Assembly (NCBI GenBank): GCA_023392945.1
Contig: JAEWNB010000204.1
Span: 1 to 44,791, forward strand
Direction: 5' to 3'
Origin: Bacteroidota bacterium
GTDB lineage: Bacteria; Bacteroidota; Bacteroidia; Bacteroidales; WCHB1-69
DNA length: 44,791 nucleotides
Below, piece by piece: positions 1 through 8,521 of this stretch. The notes beneath the pieces were generated by a model. That model was not told the origin of the DNA, searched no databases, and worked only from the letters and a program-made list of their open reading frames with translations. Numbering within the stretch: the first letter of the stretch is position 1; every line of letters starts with the position of its first letter. The translations under genes were made by a program, and so were the position numbers.

Positions 1-797
1 TTCACCACCGCTTTAATGGTAAGGGCAGCTCCACCACGGGTATCGCCGTCCATCTTGGTAAGGATGACGCCGTCAAAATTGAGTTTATCGTTAAAAGCCT
101 TGGCAGTATTCACTGCGTCCTGTCCGGTCATGGCATCTACCACAAAGAGTATTTCATGCGGATTGACGGCATCTTTGATATTGCCGATTTCGTCCATCAT
201 CTCTTCGTCAATCGCCAAGCGGCCTGCCGTATCGATAATGACGATATCTTTTCCCCATTCTTTGGCATACTTGACAGCTTCTTTGGCAATCTTAACCGGT
301 TCTTTAGAGTCGGGGTTGGAAAAGACTTCAACTTCAACCTGCTCGCCCAGCACTTTCAACTGCTCAATGGCAGCCGGACGATAGACATCACAAGCTACCA
401 GTAAAGGTTTTTTGCCTTTTTTGGTTTTAAGGTAATTTGCCAATTTGACGGCATGTGTAGTTTTTCCGGAGCCCTGAAGACCTGCCATCAGAAGGATCGA
501 AGGATTTGACTTGATGTTAATGTCAACGGCACTGTTCCCCATGAGGTTAATCAACTCATCATAGGTAATTTTCACCATCAATTGGCTGGGAGAAACGGCT
601 TTCAGCACATTCTGTCCCAGTGCTTTCTTCTTAACGTCATCGGTAAAATCCTTTGCAATTTTATAGCTGACATCGGCATCCAGGAGGGCTTTACGCACCT
701 CTTTCATCGTTTCGGCAATGTTTATCTCGGTGATATATCCTTGCCCCTTAATTATCTTAAACGCTTTCTCTAATCTGTCGGTTAAACTCTCAAACAT
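1..797 (-). CDS. ffh: Signal recognition particle protein Ffh (C-terminus cut by window edge)
   Basis: This is the GTPase of the signal recognition particle, which with 4.5S RNA binds signal sequences on ribosomes and delivers nascent membrane proteins to FtsY. The 265 visible residues cover the N domain (about 1-88) and most of the G domain. The P-loop GLQGSGKTT is at 106-114, DVYRPAA at 137-143, DTAGR at 189-193 and TKMDGDTRGG at 247-256. The rest of the G domain and the methionine-rich M domain lie beyond position 1. It starts at ATG 797, only 26 nt after the thrS stop on the same strand, so it is probably co-transcribed with thrS. The identification is secure; only the missing end is unknown. 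Confidence 0.97.
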   Translation of the reverse strand, partial: MFESLTDRLEKAFKIIKGQGYITEINIAETMKEVRKALLDADVSYKIAKDFTDDVKKKALGQNVLKAVSPSQLMVKITYDELINLMGNSAVDINIKSNPSILLMAGLQGSGKTTHAVKLANYLKTKKGKKPLLVACDVYRPAAIEQLKVLGEQVEVEVFSNPDSKEPVKIAKEAVKYAKEWGKDIVIIDTAGRLAIDEEMMDEIGNIKDAVNPHEILFVVDAMTGQDAVNTAKAFNDKLNFDGVILTKMDGDTRGGAALTIKAVV

Positions 798-823
798 ACG
801 TTATAAAGGAAATTATCTTTAGT

Positions 824-2761
824 TTATTTTTTTAATTCTTCTTTCATTCGTTGGCCGATAAGGCTTATAAAGTCGTTTACAGACATACTTCCCTTATCAC
901 CTGCGCCATGTTCACGAACGGAAACGGTCTTTTCGGCGGCTTCTTTTTCGCCCACAATAATCATAAACGGGATTTTGCTAACTTCGGCATCCCGTATTTT
1001 ACGTCCTGCCTTTTCGTTTCTTTCGTCCATGATGGTGCGGATGTCATTGTCTTCCAGCAACTGCTTAACTTCTTGCGCATAGTCAATATGTTTTTCGCTG
1101 ATAGGCAGCACAATTACCTGGTCGGGGGTGAGCCACAACGGGAAATTACCTGCAGTATGTTCCAGTAAGACAGCTACAAAGCGTTCCAGTGAACCGAAAG
1201 GAGCGCGGTGAATCATCACGGGGCGTTTCCTTTGCTGGTCGGCATCGGTATATTCCAGTTCGAAGCGTTCGGGCAGGTTGTAATCCACCTGAACAGTTCC
1301 CAATTGCCATTTACGACCGATGGCATCTTTTACCATAAAGTCCAGTTTTGGTCCGTAGAAAGCAGCTTCACCTATTTCCACCACAGTTTGCAGTCCCTTT
1401 TCGGTAGCCGCTTCCATGATGGCATTTTCAGCTTTTGCCCAATTTTCTTCGGAGCCTATATATTTCTCTTTATTGTTCGGATCATGAAGGGAGACCTGTG
1501 CAATATAATCTTTAAAGTCGAGAATGCTGAAGATATAAAGGATAATATCAATCACCTTGCAGAATTCCTCTTTCAGTTGGTCGGGCGTACAGAAGATATG
1601 AGCATCATCCTGTGTAAACCCGCGCACTCTTGTCAACCCGTGCAATTCGCCGCTTTGTTCATAGCGATAGACCGTTCCGAACTCGGCAAGTCGCAGAGGA
1701 AGGTCACGGTAGGAGCGGGGTTTAGAAGCATAAATCTCGCAGTGGTGAGGACAATTCATCGGTTTAAGGAAGAACTCTTCGCCTTCCTGCGGAGTGGTAA
1801 TCGGGCGGAAAGAGTCTGCTCCGTATTTTTGGTAGTGACCTGAAGTTTTATATAGGTCAACATTGCCGATATGAGGGCAAATTACCTGTTGGTAACCGTA
1901 TGATTTTTGCACTTTTTTGAGGAAATTTTCCAGTCTTTCTCTCAGGGCAGCTCCTTTCGGCAACCAAATAGGCAAGCCGGCACCCACTTTCTGTGAGAAG
2001 AAGAAAAGTTCCATCTCCTTGCCCAGCTTTCTGTGGTCGCGTTTTTTAGCTTCTTCCAGCAGAACAAGATATTCGTCAAGTTCTTTTTTCTTTGGAAAAG
2101 TAATTCCGTAAATACGGGTAAGCTGTTTTCTCTTTTCGTCGCCGCGCCAATAGGCTCCGGCAGTATTCAGCAACTTGATCGCTTTGATAGAAGCGGTATC
2201 GAAAAGGTGTGGTCCACGACAAAGGTCGGTGAAGTTACCGCTTTGATAAAAAGTGATAGTTCCGTCTTCAAGGTCATTGATCAGTTCCAGTTTATATTCA
2301 TCTCCTTTTTTGGTAAAATAATCCAGAGCTTCAGCTTTGCTCACCTCTCTGCGTTCCAGGCGGGTTCGCTGTTGGGCAATGGCTGTCATTTTTTCTTCAA
2401 TTGCCGGAAAGTCATCTGAAGAGATGGTATAGTTCATAAAATCGATATCATAGTAGAACCCGTTCTCGATACTGGGTCCGATACCGAACTTAACTCCCGG
2501 ATATAATTCTTCAATAGCTGCGGCCATAAGGTGGGCTGAAGTATGCCAGAAAACATCTTTCCCTTCCGGGTCATTCCATGTAAACAGGGTAACGGCAGCA
2601 TCTTCGTTTAGTTCATAATTTAGGGCCACCACTTTATCGTTCACTTTGGCTGCAAGCACGTTGCGTGCAAGACCTTCACTAATGCTCACGGCAATTTGAT
2701 AAGGCGTGGTTCCCTTTTCAAACGTCCGCACTGAGCCATCAGGTAATGTAATATTGATCAT
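824..2761 (-). CDS. thrS: Threonyl-tRNA synthetase
   Basis: This enzyme charges tRNA-Thr with threonine. The order is TGS domain (about 1-62), editing domain with HTSAHL at 73-78, class II catalytic core with MNCPHHCEIY at 335-344 (a zinc ligand region) and the RYEQSGELHGL / RGFTQDDAHIF motifs at about 366-390, then the C-terminal anticodon-binding domain. From ATG 2761 it is 645 residues, normal for the family. The open frame continues upstream to 2893, but it begins there at TTG, adds 44 residues without family character, and crosses the promoter at 2786-2793, so I start at 2761. ffh follows 26 nt downstream. Confidence 0.97.
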   Translation of the reverse strand: MINITLPDGSVRTFEKGTTPYQIAVSISEGLARNVLAAKVNDKVVALNYELNEDAAVTLFTWNDPEGKDVFWHTSAHLMAAAIEELYPGVKFGIGPSIENGFYYDIDFMNYTISSDDFPAIEEKMTAIAQQRTRLERREVSKAEALDYFTKKGDEYKLELINDLEDGTITFYQSGNFTDLCRGPHLFDTASIKAIKLLNTAGAYWRGDEKRKQLTRIYGITFPKKKELDEYLVLLEEAKKRDHRKLGKEMELFFFSQKVGAGLPIWLPKGAALRERLENFLKKVQKSYGYQQVICPHIGNVDLYKTSGHYQKYGADSFRPITTPQEGEEFFLKPMNCPHHCEIYASKPRSYRDLPLRLAEFGTVYRYEQSGELHGLTRVRGFTQDDAHIFCTPDQLKEEFCKVIDIILYIFSILDFKDYIAQVSLHDPNNKEKYIGSEENWAKAENAIMEAATEKGLQTVVEIGEAAFYGPKLDFMVKDAIGRKWQLGTVQVDYNLPERFELEYTDADQQRKRPVMIHRAPFGSLERFVAVLLEHTAGNFPLWLTPDQVIVLPISEKHIDYAQEVKQLLEDNDIRTIMDERNEKAGRKIRDAEVSKIPFMIIVGEKEAAEKTVSVREHGAGDKGSMSVNDFISLIGQRMKEELKK

Positions 2762-2785
2762 AATGTAATGATTTTTATGAGTCTG

Positions 2786-2793
2786 CAAAAATA
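2786..2793 (-). promoter_or_regulatory. Bacteroidota -7 promoter element of thrS
   Basis: The minus strand reads TATTTTTG, matching the Bacteroidota consensus TAnnTTTG. Transcription would start near 2779, giving a leader of about 18 nt before the thrS ATG at 2761. It excludes the longer thrS frame. I see no good -33 TTTG at the usual spacing. Confidence 0.6.
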
Positions 2794-3087
2794 GTAAATT
2801 TTGTCGAAAAATAAGTGTTATCTCAATCTTCTGATTTTTATACTCGAAAGAGTATGCACCTTCTAACGAAGAATATATATAATATGAATGCAATCATTTT
2901 GTTTTATTACCAGTTAATCAGCTCCAATAGACCGGATATTCAAAATAGACAATGAACATTATAATTGATACAATCTCCCAAAATGAAAAGAAAATAATTT
3001 TTGCTAAAAAGAAAGAAGATTAAAACAAACTTATATTCAAGCTGATAAAAGTACTCCGATAATTCATTTCAAACTAAAAATAAAGTT
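2794..3087. other. AT-rich intergenic region between thrS and the DpnII operon
   Basis: The gap between the thrS and dpnM starts is 351 nt and divergent. It holds the two promoter elements listed separately at its ends. Between them I see only AT-rich sequence with A/T runs: no gene, no strong hairpin, and no tRNA or obvious direct repeat that would mark an integration site for the adjacent restriction-modification block. Confidence 0.5.
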
Positions 3088-3095
3088 TATATTTG
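3088..3095 (+). promoter_or_regulatory. -7 promoter element of the DpnII operon
   Basis: TATATTTG matches TAnnTTTG exactly. The predicted transcription start is near 3102, leaving a leader of about 11 nt before the dpnM ATG at 3113. No operator palindrome or controller (C-protein) gene is visible next to it. Confidence 0.6.
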
Positions 3096-3112
3096 CATTA
3101 AGAAAATAATAA

Positions 3113-4033
3113 ATGACTACAAAAGCAAAACCATTCTTAAAATGGGTCGGGGGAAAAACCCAACTAATTGAAAGTTTTCAAAAAACTTTGCCAAAAAATT
3201 TCGCATCACTAAAAAACGTAACTTACCTTGAGCCGTTTGTGGGAGGTGGAGCTGTATTATTTTGGATTTTACAGCAATATCCGAATATTGCAAATGCAGT
3301 AATTAATGATATTAACCCTGATTTGACAACTGCATATAAAACCATAAAAAATACTCCTTCTGAATTGGTAAAATTTCTCCAAATTATTCAAGAGGAATAT
3401 TTGAAATTGAGTGAAGAAAATAGAAAAAAATACTTTTTAAACAAAAGAGAAAGATTCAATTCAAAAGCACTTGATTCTGTTGAAAATACCGCATTATTTA
3501 TATTTCTAAACCGAACATGTTTCAATGGCTTATATCGTGTTAACAGTAAAGGACTTTTCAATGTTCCATTTGGAAGATATACCAATCCTAAGATTTGTGA
3601 TTCTCAAACCATTTTTGCCGATAGCAAAGTCCTTCAAAAAGTTGAAATATTGACAGGAGATTTTGAGAAAACCTTGAAATATGCTTCAAATAATAGTCTC
3701 TTCTATTTTGATCCACCCTATAAACCGTTGAGCGAAACATCAAGTTTTAATTCTTATGCAAAAGAATATTTCAATGATAATGAACAAATTCGATTAGGAC
3801 TTTTTTGCAAAAAAATTGATATACTTGGCTATCATTTCATTTTAAGCAATTCTGATGTAAAAGGGAAAAATCCAAATAACAATTTTTTTGATGATTTGTA
3901 TGAACAATTTAATATAGAACGAGTATATGCAACAAGAATGGTAAATGCAAATGCTGAAAAACGAGGAAAACTAACAGAATTATTAATTACAAACCAAACA
4001 TCAGAGAATTTTAAATATGTCAGAACAATTTGA
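3113..4033 (+). CDS. dpnM: DpnM-like (Dam family) adenine-N6 DNA methyltransferase
   Basis: This is an alpha-class adenine methylase of the D12/Dam family, expected to methylate GATC and protect host DNA from the neighbouring DpnII-type nuclease. SAM-binding motifs FLKWVGGK (8-15) and PFVGGGA (41-47) precede the catalytic DPPY at 200-203. NRTCFNGLYRVN at 133-144 is the typical Dam/DpnM target-recognition-side block. At 306 residues it is slightly longer than E. coli Dam. It is the first gene of a four-gene operon and overlaps dpnB by 17 nt. The region is much more AT-rich than the flanking housekeeping genes, which suggests horizontal acquisition. GATC specificity is inferred from family and context. 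Confidence 0.93.
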   Translation: MTTKAKPFLKWVGGKTQLIESFQKTLPKNFASLKNVTYLEPFVGGGAVLFWILQQYPNIANAVINDINPDLTTAYKTIKNTPSELVKFLQIIQEEYLKLSEENRKKYFLNKRERFNSKALDSVENTALFIFLNRTCFNGLYRVNSKGLFNVPFGRYTNPKICDSQTIFADSKVLQKVEILTGDFEKTLKYASNNSLFYFDPPYKPLSETSSFNSYAKEYFNDNEQIRLGLFCKKIDILGYHFILSNSDVKGKNPNNNFFDDLYEQFNIERVYATRMVNANAEKRGKLTELLITNQTSENFKYVRTI

Positions 4034-4856
4034 GACTTTTATTTCACAGTTAAGCGAAACAAATGCAACTCTTGATTACTTTACGGATTTTGGAAAGATA
4101 AAATCCAACATTAGTAATATTTGCATTAAACTTCATCAACTTAATTATTTAATAGGTAAAGAAGATTTAAAACTTGCTATTGAAGAATTATTTAAAGAAA
4201 ACCCAAAAGCTTTTGAAATTTTGGATATCTTAATTGCCGTGAGAAAAAATAAAGATGCAAAAACTATAAATAGAGAAGGCTATATAGTCCAACTTGATTC
4301 TTACTTTGAAACACCCGATAAAATTTATGAATTTATTGAAGACACAGGATTAGGTGATATTTTCATAAATAAAAATATAACAAATCTTGTTGATTATGTT
4401 TTTGGTGTTGAAGTTGGACTAGATACTAATGCAAGAAAAAACAGAGGTGGCGAAAATATGTCTAAGTCTGTTTCTCTTGTATTTGATAAAGTCAAGATAT
4501 TCTATAAAAAAGAAGTAAATAGTTCTGAATTTCCTGAAATTACAAGTCTAGGTACAGATTTAAAAAGGTTTGATTTTGTAATAAAAACAAAGGTGAAAAC
4601 CTATTTAATTGAAACAAATTTTTTTAACGGTGGAGGTTCCAAACTAAATGAAGTTGCAAGAGCCTATTCAGAGCTTGCTCAAAAAATTAATCAATATCCA
4701 GATTTTGAGTTTGTTTGGATTACAGACGGTCAAGGTTGGCTTTCTGCAAAAAATAAATTAGAAGAAGCTTTTTCAATTATTCCTAGTGTATATAATCTTT
4801 TATGTATAAATAAATTTATTGTAAAAATAAAAAAAGAAATAGATATTCAATTTTAG
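4017..4856 (+). CDS. dpnB: DpnII-family type II restriction endonuclease
   Basis: This endonuclease should cut unmethylated GATC. It matches the DpnII family: GLDTNARKNRGGENM (134-148) and TYLIETNFFNGGGSKLNE (195-212), then WITDGQGWLSAKNKLEE (234-250). The family uses a PD-(D/E)XK-like fold; D186 with E199 and N201 (ETN) are plausible active-site residues, although I cannot assign them with certainty. Its length of 279 residues is close to the S. pneumoniae enzyme. The start overlaps the end of dpnM by 17 nt and the stop lies 5 nt before the next gene, so expression is probably coupled. No frameshift or missing block is visible, so the gene looks intact. Confidence 0.93.
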   Translation: MSEQFETFISQLSETNATLDYFTDFGKIKSNISNICIKLHQLNYLIGKEDLKLAIEELFKENPKAFEILDILIAVRKNKDAKTINREGYIVQLDSYFETPDKIYEFIEDTGLGDIFINKNITNLVDYVFGVEVGLDTNARKNRGGENMSKSVSLVFDKVKIFYKKEVNSSEFPEITSLGTDLKRFDFVIKTKVKTYLIETNFFNGGGSKLNEVARAYSELAQKINQYPDFEFVWITDGQGWLSAKNKLEEAFSIIPSVYNLLCINKFIVKIKKEIDIQF

Positions 4857-4861
4857 ATCAT

Positions 4862-5395
4862 ATGACTATACGCAATGACGATTCCATAATCATTAACCTT
4901 CAATCGATAGATGATATTAATGACAGAAAAGAACTTAGAGAATTTTTATTACAACTGTTTATCATTGAAGAATGTAAAACTAAATATCGATATTTAGTTG
5001 AAACACTTTCAGATGGAAAAAAAATATATATTGAAAGACCTGGACGACTTAATAAAGGGTGTGATTTTGTTATTTATGTTGAAGACTTAATTGTTTATCA
5101 AAATACGAATGATAAACCACCTAAACACGATAATTTATTTGAGGACCTTAGAATCAAAAAATCCAAATTAACCCAGCCTGAATATAATTTATTATTAGAT
5201 GCAATTGATTTAATTTATAGGTTGAATACATATGTAAATGCTTATAATATTTTAGCTAATCTTCCTCCAGCTCAGGGATGGTCATATGAATTAATTTTAA
5301 AACTTGTACGTTGGTTTTTTATAGAGCAAGATATTACATATTGGTCAAAATCTGGTCGTGAAATGTTGTATAATGGAATAATGTCTTCAAAATGA
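4862..5395 (+). CDS. Unrecognised protein encoded within the DpnII operon
   Basis: I do not recognise this 177-residue protein. It has no signal peptide, membrane segment, Walker motif or clear helix-turn-helix. The N-terminal half is acidic and hydrophilic, with strands around RYLVETLSDGKKIYIERPG (about 41-59) and CDFVIYVEDLIVYQ (about 63-76). The C-terminal half looks helical, with LILKLVRWFFIEQDITYW near 145-162. It sits 5 nt after dpnB and its stop overlaps the dpnA start (ATGA), so it is translationally tied to the restriction system. It shares the AT-rich composition of the operon. A DNA-binding, control or accessory role is possible, but nothing in the sequence proves one. The classic pneumococcal DpnII locus has no such gene. 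Confidence 0.8.
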   Translation: MTIRNDDSIIINLQSIDDINDRKELREFLLQLFIIEECKTKYRYLVETLSDGKKIYIERPGRLNKGCDFVIYVEDLIVYQNTNDKPPKHDNLFEDLRIKKSKLTQPEYNLLLDAIDLIYRLNTYVNAYNILANLPPAQGWSYELILKLVRWFFIEQDITYWSKSGREMLYNGIMSSK

Positions 5396-6270
5396 TAACT
5401 CCATACTTCAAATCTACGGATAAAGCCTTTACTCTTTTGCAAGGCGATTGTGTCAAACTTTTAAATCAGTTTGATTTCAAGTTTGATATGATATTTGCTG
5501 ATCCGCCTTATTTCTTATCTAATGACGGATTTTCTGTACAAAGCGGGAAAATGGTAAGTGTTAACAAAGGTGATTGGGATCGCTCAAATGGCTTTGAAAA
5601 GGATAATGAATTTAATTATAATTGGCTTAAAGCTTGTAAAGAGCATTTAACTGAAAAAGGTACTATTTGGATTAGTGGTACATTTCATAATATTTTTTCT
5701 GTTGCTCAAATGCTTACCGAATTAGATTGTAAAATTTTAAATTGCATTACTTGGGCAAAGACCAATCCTCCACCGAATCTTTCTTGCAGGTATTTTACTC
5801 ATTCTACTGAGTTCATAATTTGGGCGAGGAAAAGTAAAAAATCCTCTCATTATTATAATTATGAGTTAATGAAAGCAATTAACGGGGGAACTCAAATGAA
5901 AGATGTTTGGAACTTGCCTGCCATTGCACCGTGGGAAAAAACTTGTGGTAAACATCCTACTCAAAAGCCTTTGGCTTTACTGACAAGAATCATTTTAGCA
6001 TCAACCGAAAAAAAAGCTTGGATTTTAGATCCCTTTACAGGAAGCAGTACAACGGGTATTGCAGCTAATCTTACTAATAGAAAATTTCTTGGAATTGATA
6101 AAGAAGAAGTTTTTTTGAATATTTCAAAAAATAGAAAACTTGAAATTGAAAATTCTCAAATAGTTGCAAATTATAGAAAAAAACTGGGCGGATTTGAAGA
6201 TAGAAAACAGTTGGAACTGTTTTTAGCAAATGAAAACGACATAGAATTTGATAGAAGTATAATTTTTTGA
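5392..6270 (+). CDS. dpnA: DpnA-like site-specific adenine DNA methyltransferase
   Basis: This is the second methylase of the system, in the N6/N4 family with permuted motifs (beta class). Catalytic DPPY is at 37-40 near the N-terminus and the SAM-binding DPFTGSSTTG is at 213-222, preceded by HPTQKPLALLTRI (188-200), the standard arrangement. In S. pneumoniae, DpnA methylates single-stranded GATC DNA and protects incoming transforming DNA. The same role here is inferred from family and operon context. Its ATG overlaps the preceding stop (ATGA). The tail of about 50 residues after the SAM motif is charged. No convincing terminator follows it. Confidence 0.9.
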   Translation: MITPYFKSTDKAFTLLQGDCVKLLNQFDFKFDMIFADPPYFLSNDGFSVQSGKMVSVNKGDWDRSNGFEKDNEFNYNWLKACKEHLTEKGTIWISGTFHNIFSVAQMLTELDCKILNCITWAKTNPPPNLSCRYFTHSTEFIIWARKSKKSSHYYNYELMKAINGGTQMKDVWNLPAIAPWEKTCGKHPTQKPLALLTRIILASTEKKAWILDPFTGSSTTGIAANLTNRKFLGIDKEEVFLNISKNRKLEIENSQIVANYRKKLGGFEDRKQLELFLANENDIEFDRSIIF

Positions 6271-6370
6271 TTGAATAATAATCCTATAAAAATCTGAGAA
6301 TAAATTAATCGGGGTGGGACAACATAAAAATCCCCCAAAATAATAACTTTATCTATAGCAAAACTTGGGG

Positions 6371-6562
6371 TTAAGTTGTGAGATTATTTTCTTTAAGTGT
6401 CTCACAAATACTTTCGAGAGAATTGGTAACACAGATTTCTTCGTCATTCGTAGTGATCGTGGTACTACCATCCTTATTTTTATCTAATTGAACAATATAG
6501 TCGAAATTCAACCAAATTTTCTTGTTGTTTTCTTTTAATGTAAAATACATTCCCGTTTCCAT
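6371..6562 (-). CDS. Small FlbD-like protein of unknown function
   Basis: This predicts 63 residues from ATG 6562. The run IWLNFDYIVQLDKNKDG followed by TTITTNDEEICV and a final helix resembles the FlbD family of small beta-rich proteins, first known from flagellar operons but also found alone. No flagellar genes are present, so a motility role is unlikely. A longer frame begins at 6592, but that codon overlaps the -7 promoter element at 6586-6593, so the inner start fits better. The neighbours are the DpnII operon (convergent, about 100 nt away) and a divergent secreted protein. The family link is tentative. Confidence 0.6.
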   Translation of the reverse strand: METGMYFTLKENNKKIWLNFDYIVQLDKNKDGSTTITTNDEEICVTNSLESICETLKENNLTT

Positions 6563-6585
6563 AATGATAAAATTTTTTGAATGGG

Positions 6586-6593
6586 CAAACATA
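6586..6593 (-). promoter_or_regulatory. -7 promoter element of the small FlbD-like gene
   Basis: The minus strand reads TATGTTTG, a full TAnnTTTG match. The start of transcription would be near 6579, giving a leader of about 17 nt to ATG 6562. This decides the start of the small gene. Confidence 0.55.
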
Positions 6594-6925
6594 GTAAAAA
6601 ATCAATTCATTTTTACGAAAATTATCCATATAAATACTTTTTTTTTGAAAATTGCTGTTTTTTTTAAATTTTTTTACTGAATTTTACTCCAAAATAAACA
6701 AAGTTTTGAAGTCTATTAAATATATTTTTCTCTTCATTTCTGACTAGCGATCAGGAACTTCTTAGAAATAATTATAATTTATCAGATTGTGAAAAAACCT
6801 ATTTTATTTTATTATAAAGTTGTGATGATAAAATATATTTATTTACTTTTGTTGCCTTATGAGCTGCTAAATTATTGCTGAAAGATAAGTTTTCTTTAAT
6901 TATTTAAAATTATAATCATATAAGT
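6594..6925. other. Very AT-rich divergent intergenic region
   Basis: This stretch of about 330 nt separates the small minus-strand gene from the secreted protein at 6926. It is dominated by A/T runs, including long T tracts near 6640-6670. Apart from the plus-strand promoter at 6844-6851 I find no reading frame with coding character, no stable hairpin and no repeat pair. Confidence 0.5.
6844..6851 (+). promoter_or_regulatory. -7 promoter element of the secreted protein at 6926
   Basis: TACTTTTG matches TAnnTTTG, with a TTG at 6820-6822 placed about 21 nt upstream as a plausible -33 element. Transcription would begin near 6858, leaving a leader of about 68 nt. Confidence 0.55.
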
Positions 6926-8479
6926 ATGAAAAAAAGCATTTTTATTATTTCCATGCTGATGTTTATTTATTTGGGGACATCTGCACAACCTAATCCTTTC
7001 GGGAATATGTCAATTTTTATTGATTTGTATAACGATTTTACTCCATTAGTTGAATTGGATGAGTCATTGCTATTTACAAATTATCATACTTTGAATTGGG
7101 GGAACACTTTCTATTTTTATACGTTGAACAGGGAGACACATGCACTTACTCAAAAACATCTCGGATATGGGGTATCCAATCCCTTTACCATGTACAGGGA
7201 AGAAATAGTAACCAACATTCAAATTGTAAATAACTATAAAGCTAAAACACTTTCATACATTAAAGCGGAGGCACCGGCTATGGCAATGCCTGATGAACTG
7301 AAATATGAAGAGATTAAATCCATCCCTTATAATTCTGATGATTATAGATTCACTTCAGCCGTTTCTCCTGACCGATCAAAATATTGTTCTATGATTAAAT
7401 TTTATGATAAAAATGAATTGAAAAAATTCTACATTATTGTGTTTGATAATGAAGGCAATATTCTTTGGGAGAAAACAGAAGATTATACCATTAACGCTAA
7501 AGATGTATATGCGTTTACCGGTGATACCAGATATGAATTTATGAATACCTTCATTTCTAATGATGGGAAAATATATGTTGTATATAGAACTTATGATGAA
7601 TGGTCAAAAGAAGAAAAAAAGGATATCTTTTTAAAGAGAGATGCCTTGCTCAGTGAAAATAATTTTAAAGTGACTTCCTTAAATGTATTGGTGTTTTCAG
7701 AACATAATTTCTATCAGCAAGTTGAAAATACTGATTTTGGGAAAATACAGTCGTTTGAAGCCTGTCTGACAAGAGAAGGGAATCTATTTCTCGGTGGTTA
7801 TTTTGCAAATTCCGATAATCTTAAAAAGACAACAGGTTTATTTTCGCTTCTCTATGATAAGAATGCTGATTTGGTTAGTAAAAAAATCACTCCTTTAGAA
7901 GCCGATTTTATGCCCGATAATTTTTTTGGTTATGAAGAAGAGATAATGGGAAAATATGATTTTGTGACAAGAGCTTCCAGAATTCATGAACTTGAAAACG
8001 GAAATTTTGTGATGTTGAGTGAGCAGATTTTTATGCGGGGTGATGAAAATTTTATCAAAAATATTGTTGCCAATACTTTTCTGAAAGACGGCTCCCTGAT
8101 AAAGACAACCGTAATTCCGAATGCACTTGATATTGAAGATAGTTATCCCTCATTATCAAAATATATGAGAATTTATTCATTCTCATCATTTTGTGAGGGA
8201 AATGATATCTATATCTTCTATAACGGGAATAAAAAGAATTTTGTAGAACCTGAGGAAAAATGGTTGACACTTGATGAGAATAAATATAAAAGTTGTACTG
8301 TTCTGCTGACAAAACTATCCGAAGATGGAAACTATCAAACCAAGATGGTGCTGCCTGCTTTCAAAAAGCCCTATTTAATTCATTCAGCGTTTGCACACAA
8401 TGATAAAACTGCTTATGTGCTCCTTTATTTAGGAAATGGTTATTTTAAATTTGATACGCTGGATTATATGATTTTTTAA
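6926..8479 (+). CDS. Secreted protein of unknown function
   Basis: I do not recognise this 517-residue protein. It begins with a clear type I signal peptide (MKKSIFIISMLMFIYLGTSA, then Q). The mature part has many short beta-strand-like stretches, such as YKYCSMIKFYD-type and FYIIVFDNEGNILWEK segments around 150-190, and FEACLTREGNLFLGGYFA near 275-292. This would fit a beta-propeller, but no repeat register is clear enough to claim one. There is no lipobox and no T9SS C-terminal domain. It lies 42 nt upstream of a T9SS cargo gene and may be co-transcribed with it. It is probably periplasmic or surface-exposed. Confidence 0.8.
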   Translation: MKKSIFIISMLMFIYLGTSAQPNPFGNMSIFIDLYNDFTPLVELDESLLFTNYHTLNWGNTFYFYTLNRETHALTQKHLGYGVSNPFTMYREEIVTNIQIVNNYKAKTLSYIKAEAPAMAMPDELKYEEIKSIPYNSDDYRFTSAVSPDRSKYCSMIKFYDKNELKKFYIIVFDNEGNILWEKTEDYTINAKDVYAFTGDTRYEFMNTFISNDGKIYVVYRTYDEWSKEEKKDIFLKRDALLSENNFKVTSLNVLVFSEHNFYQQVENTDFGKIQSFEACLTREGNLFLGGYFANSDNLKKTTGLFSLLYDKNADLVSKKITPLEADFMPDNFFGYEEEIMGKYDFVTRASRIHELENGNFVMLSEQIFMRGDENFIKNIVANTFLKDGSLIKTTVIPNALDIEDSYPSLSKYMRIYSFSSFCEGNDIYIFYNGNKKNFVEPEEKWLTLDENKYKSCTVLLTKLSEDGNYQTKMVLPAFKKPYLIHSAFAHNDKTAYVLLYLGNGYFKFDTLDYMIF

Positions 8480-8521
8480 AATAGTCTTATGACAGTTTAT
8501 ATTGATTAAATAAAAGAAACC

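Noticed and set aside
16..384. Plus-strand open frame across ffh
   Set aside because: It is a shadow of the strongly conserved Ffh G domain on the minus strand and has no family character of its own.
2762..2893. N-terminal extension of thrS
   Set aside because: It begins at TTG, crosses the thrS promoter element, and has no similarity to the start of threonyl-tRNA synthetases.
6305..6370. G- and C-runs after dpnA as a possible terminator
   Set aside because: Pairings such as CCCCAA with TTGGGG need a loop of about 26 nt or leave mismatches, and no T run follows on the plus strand.
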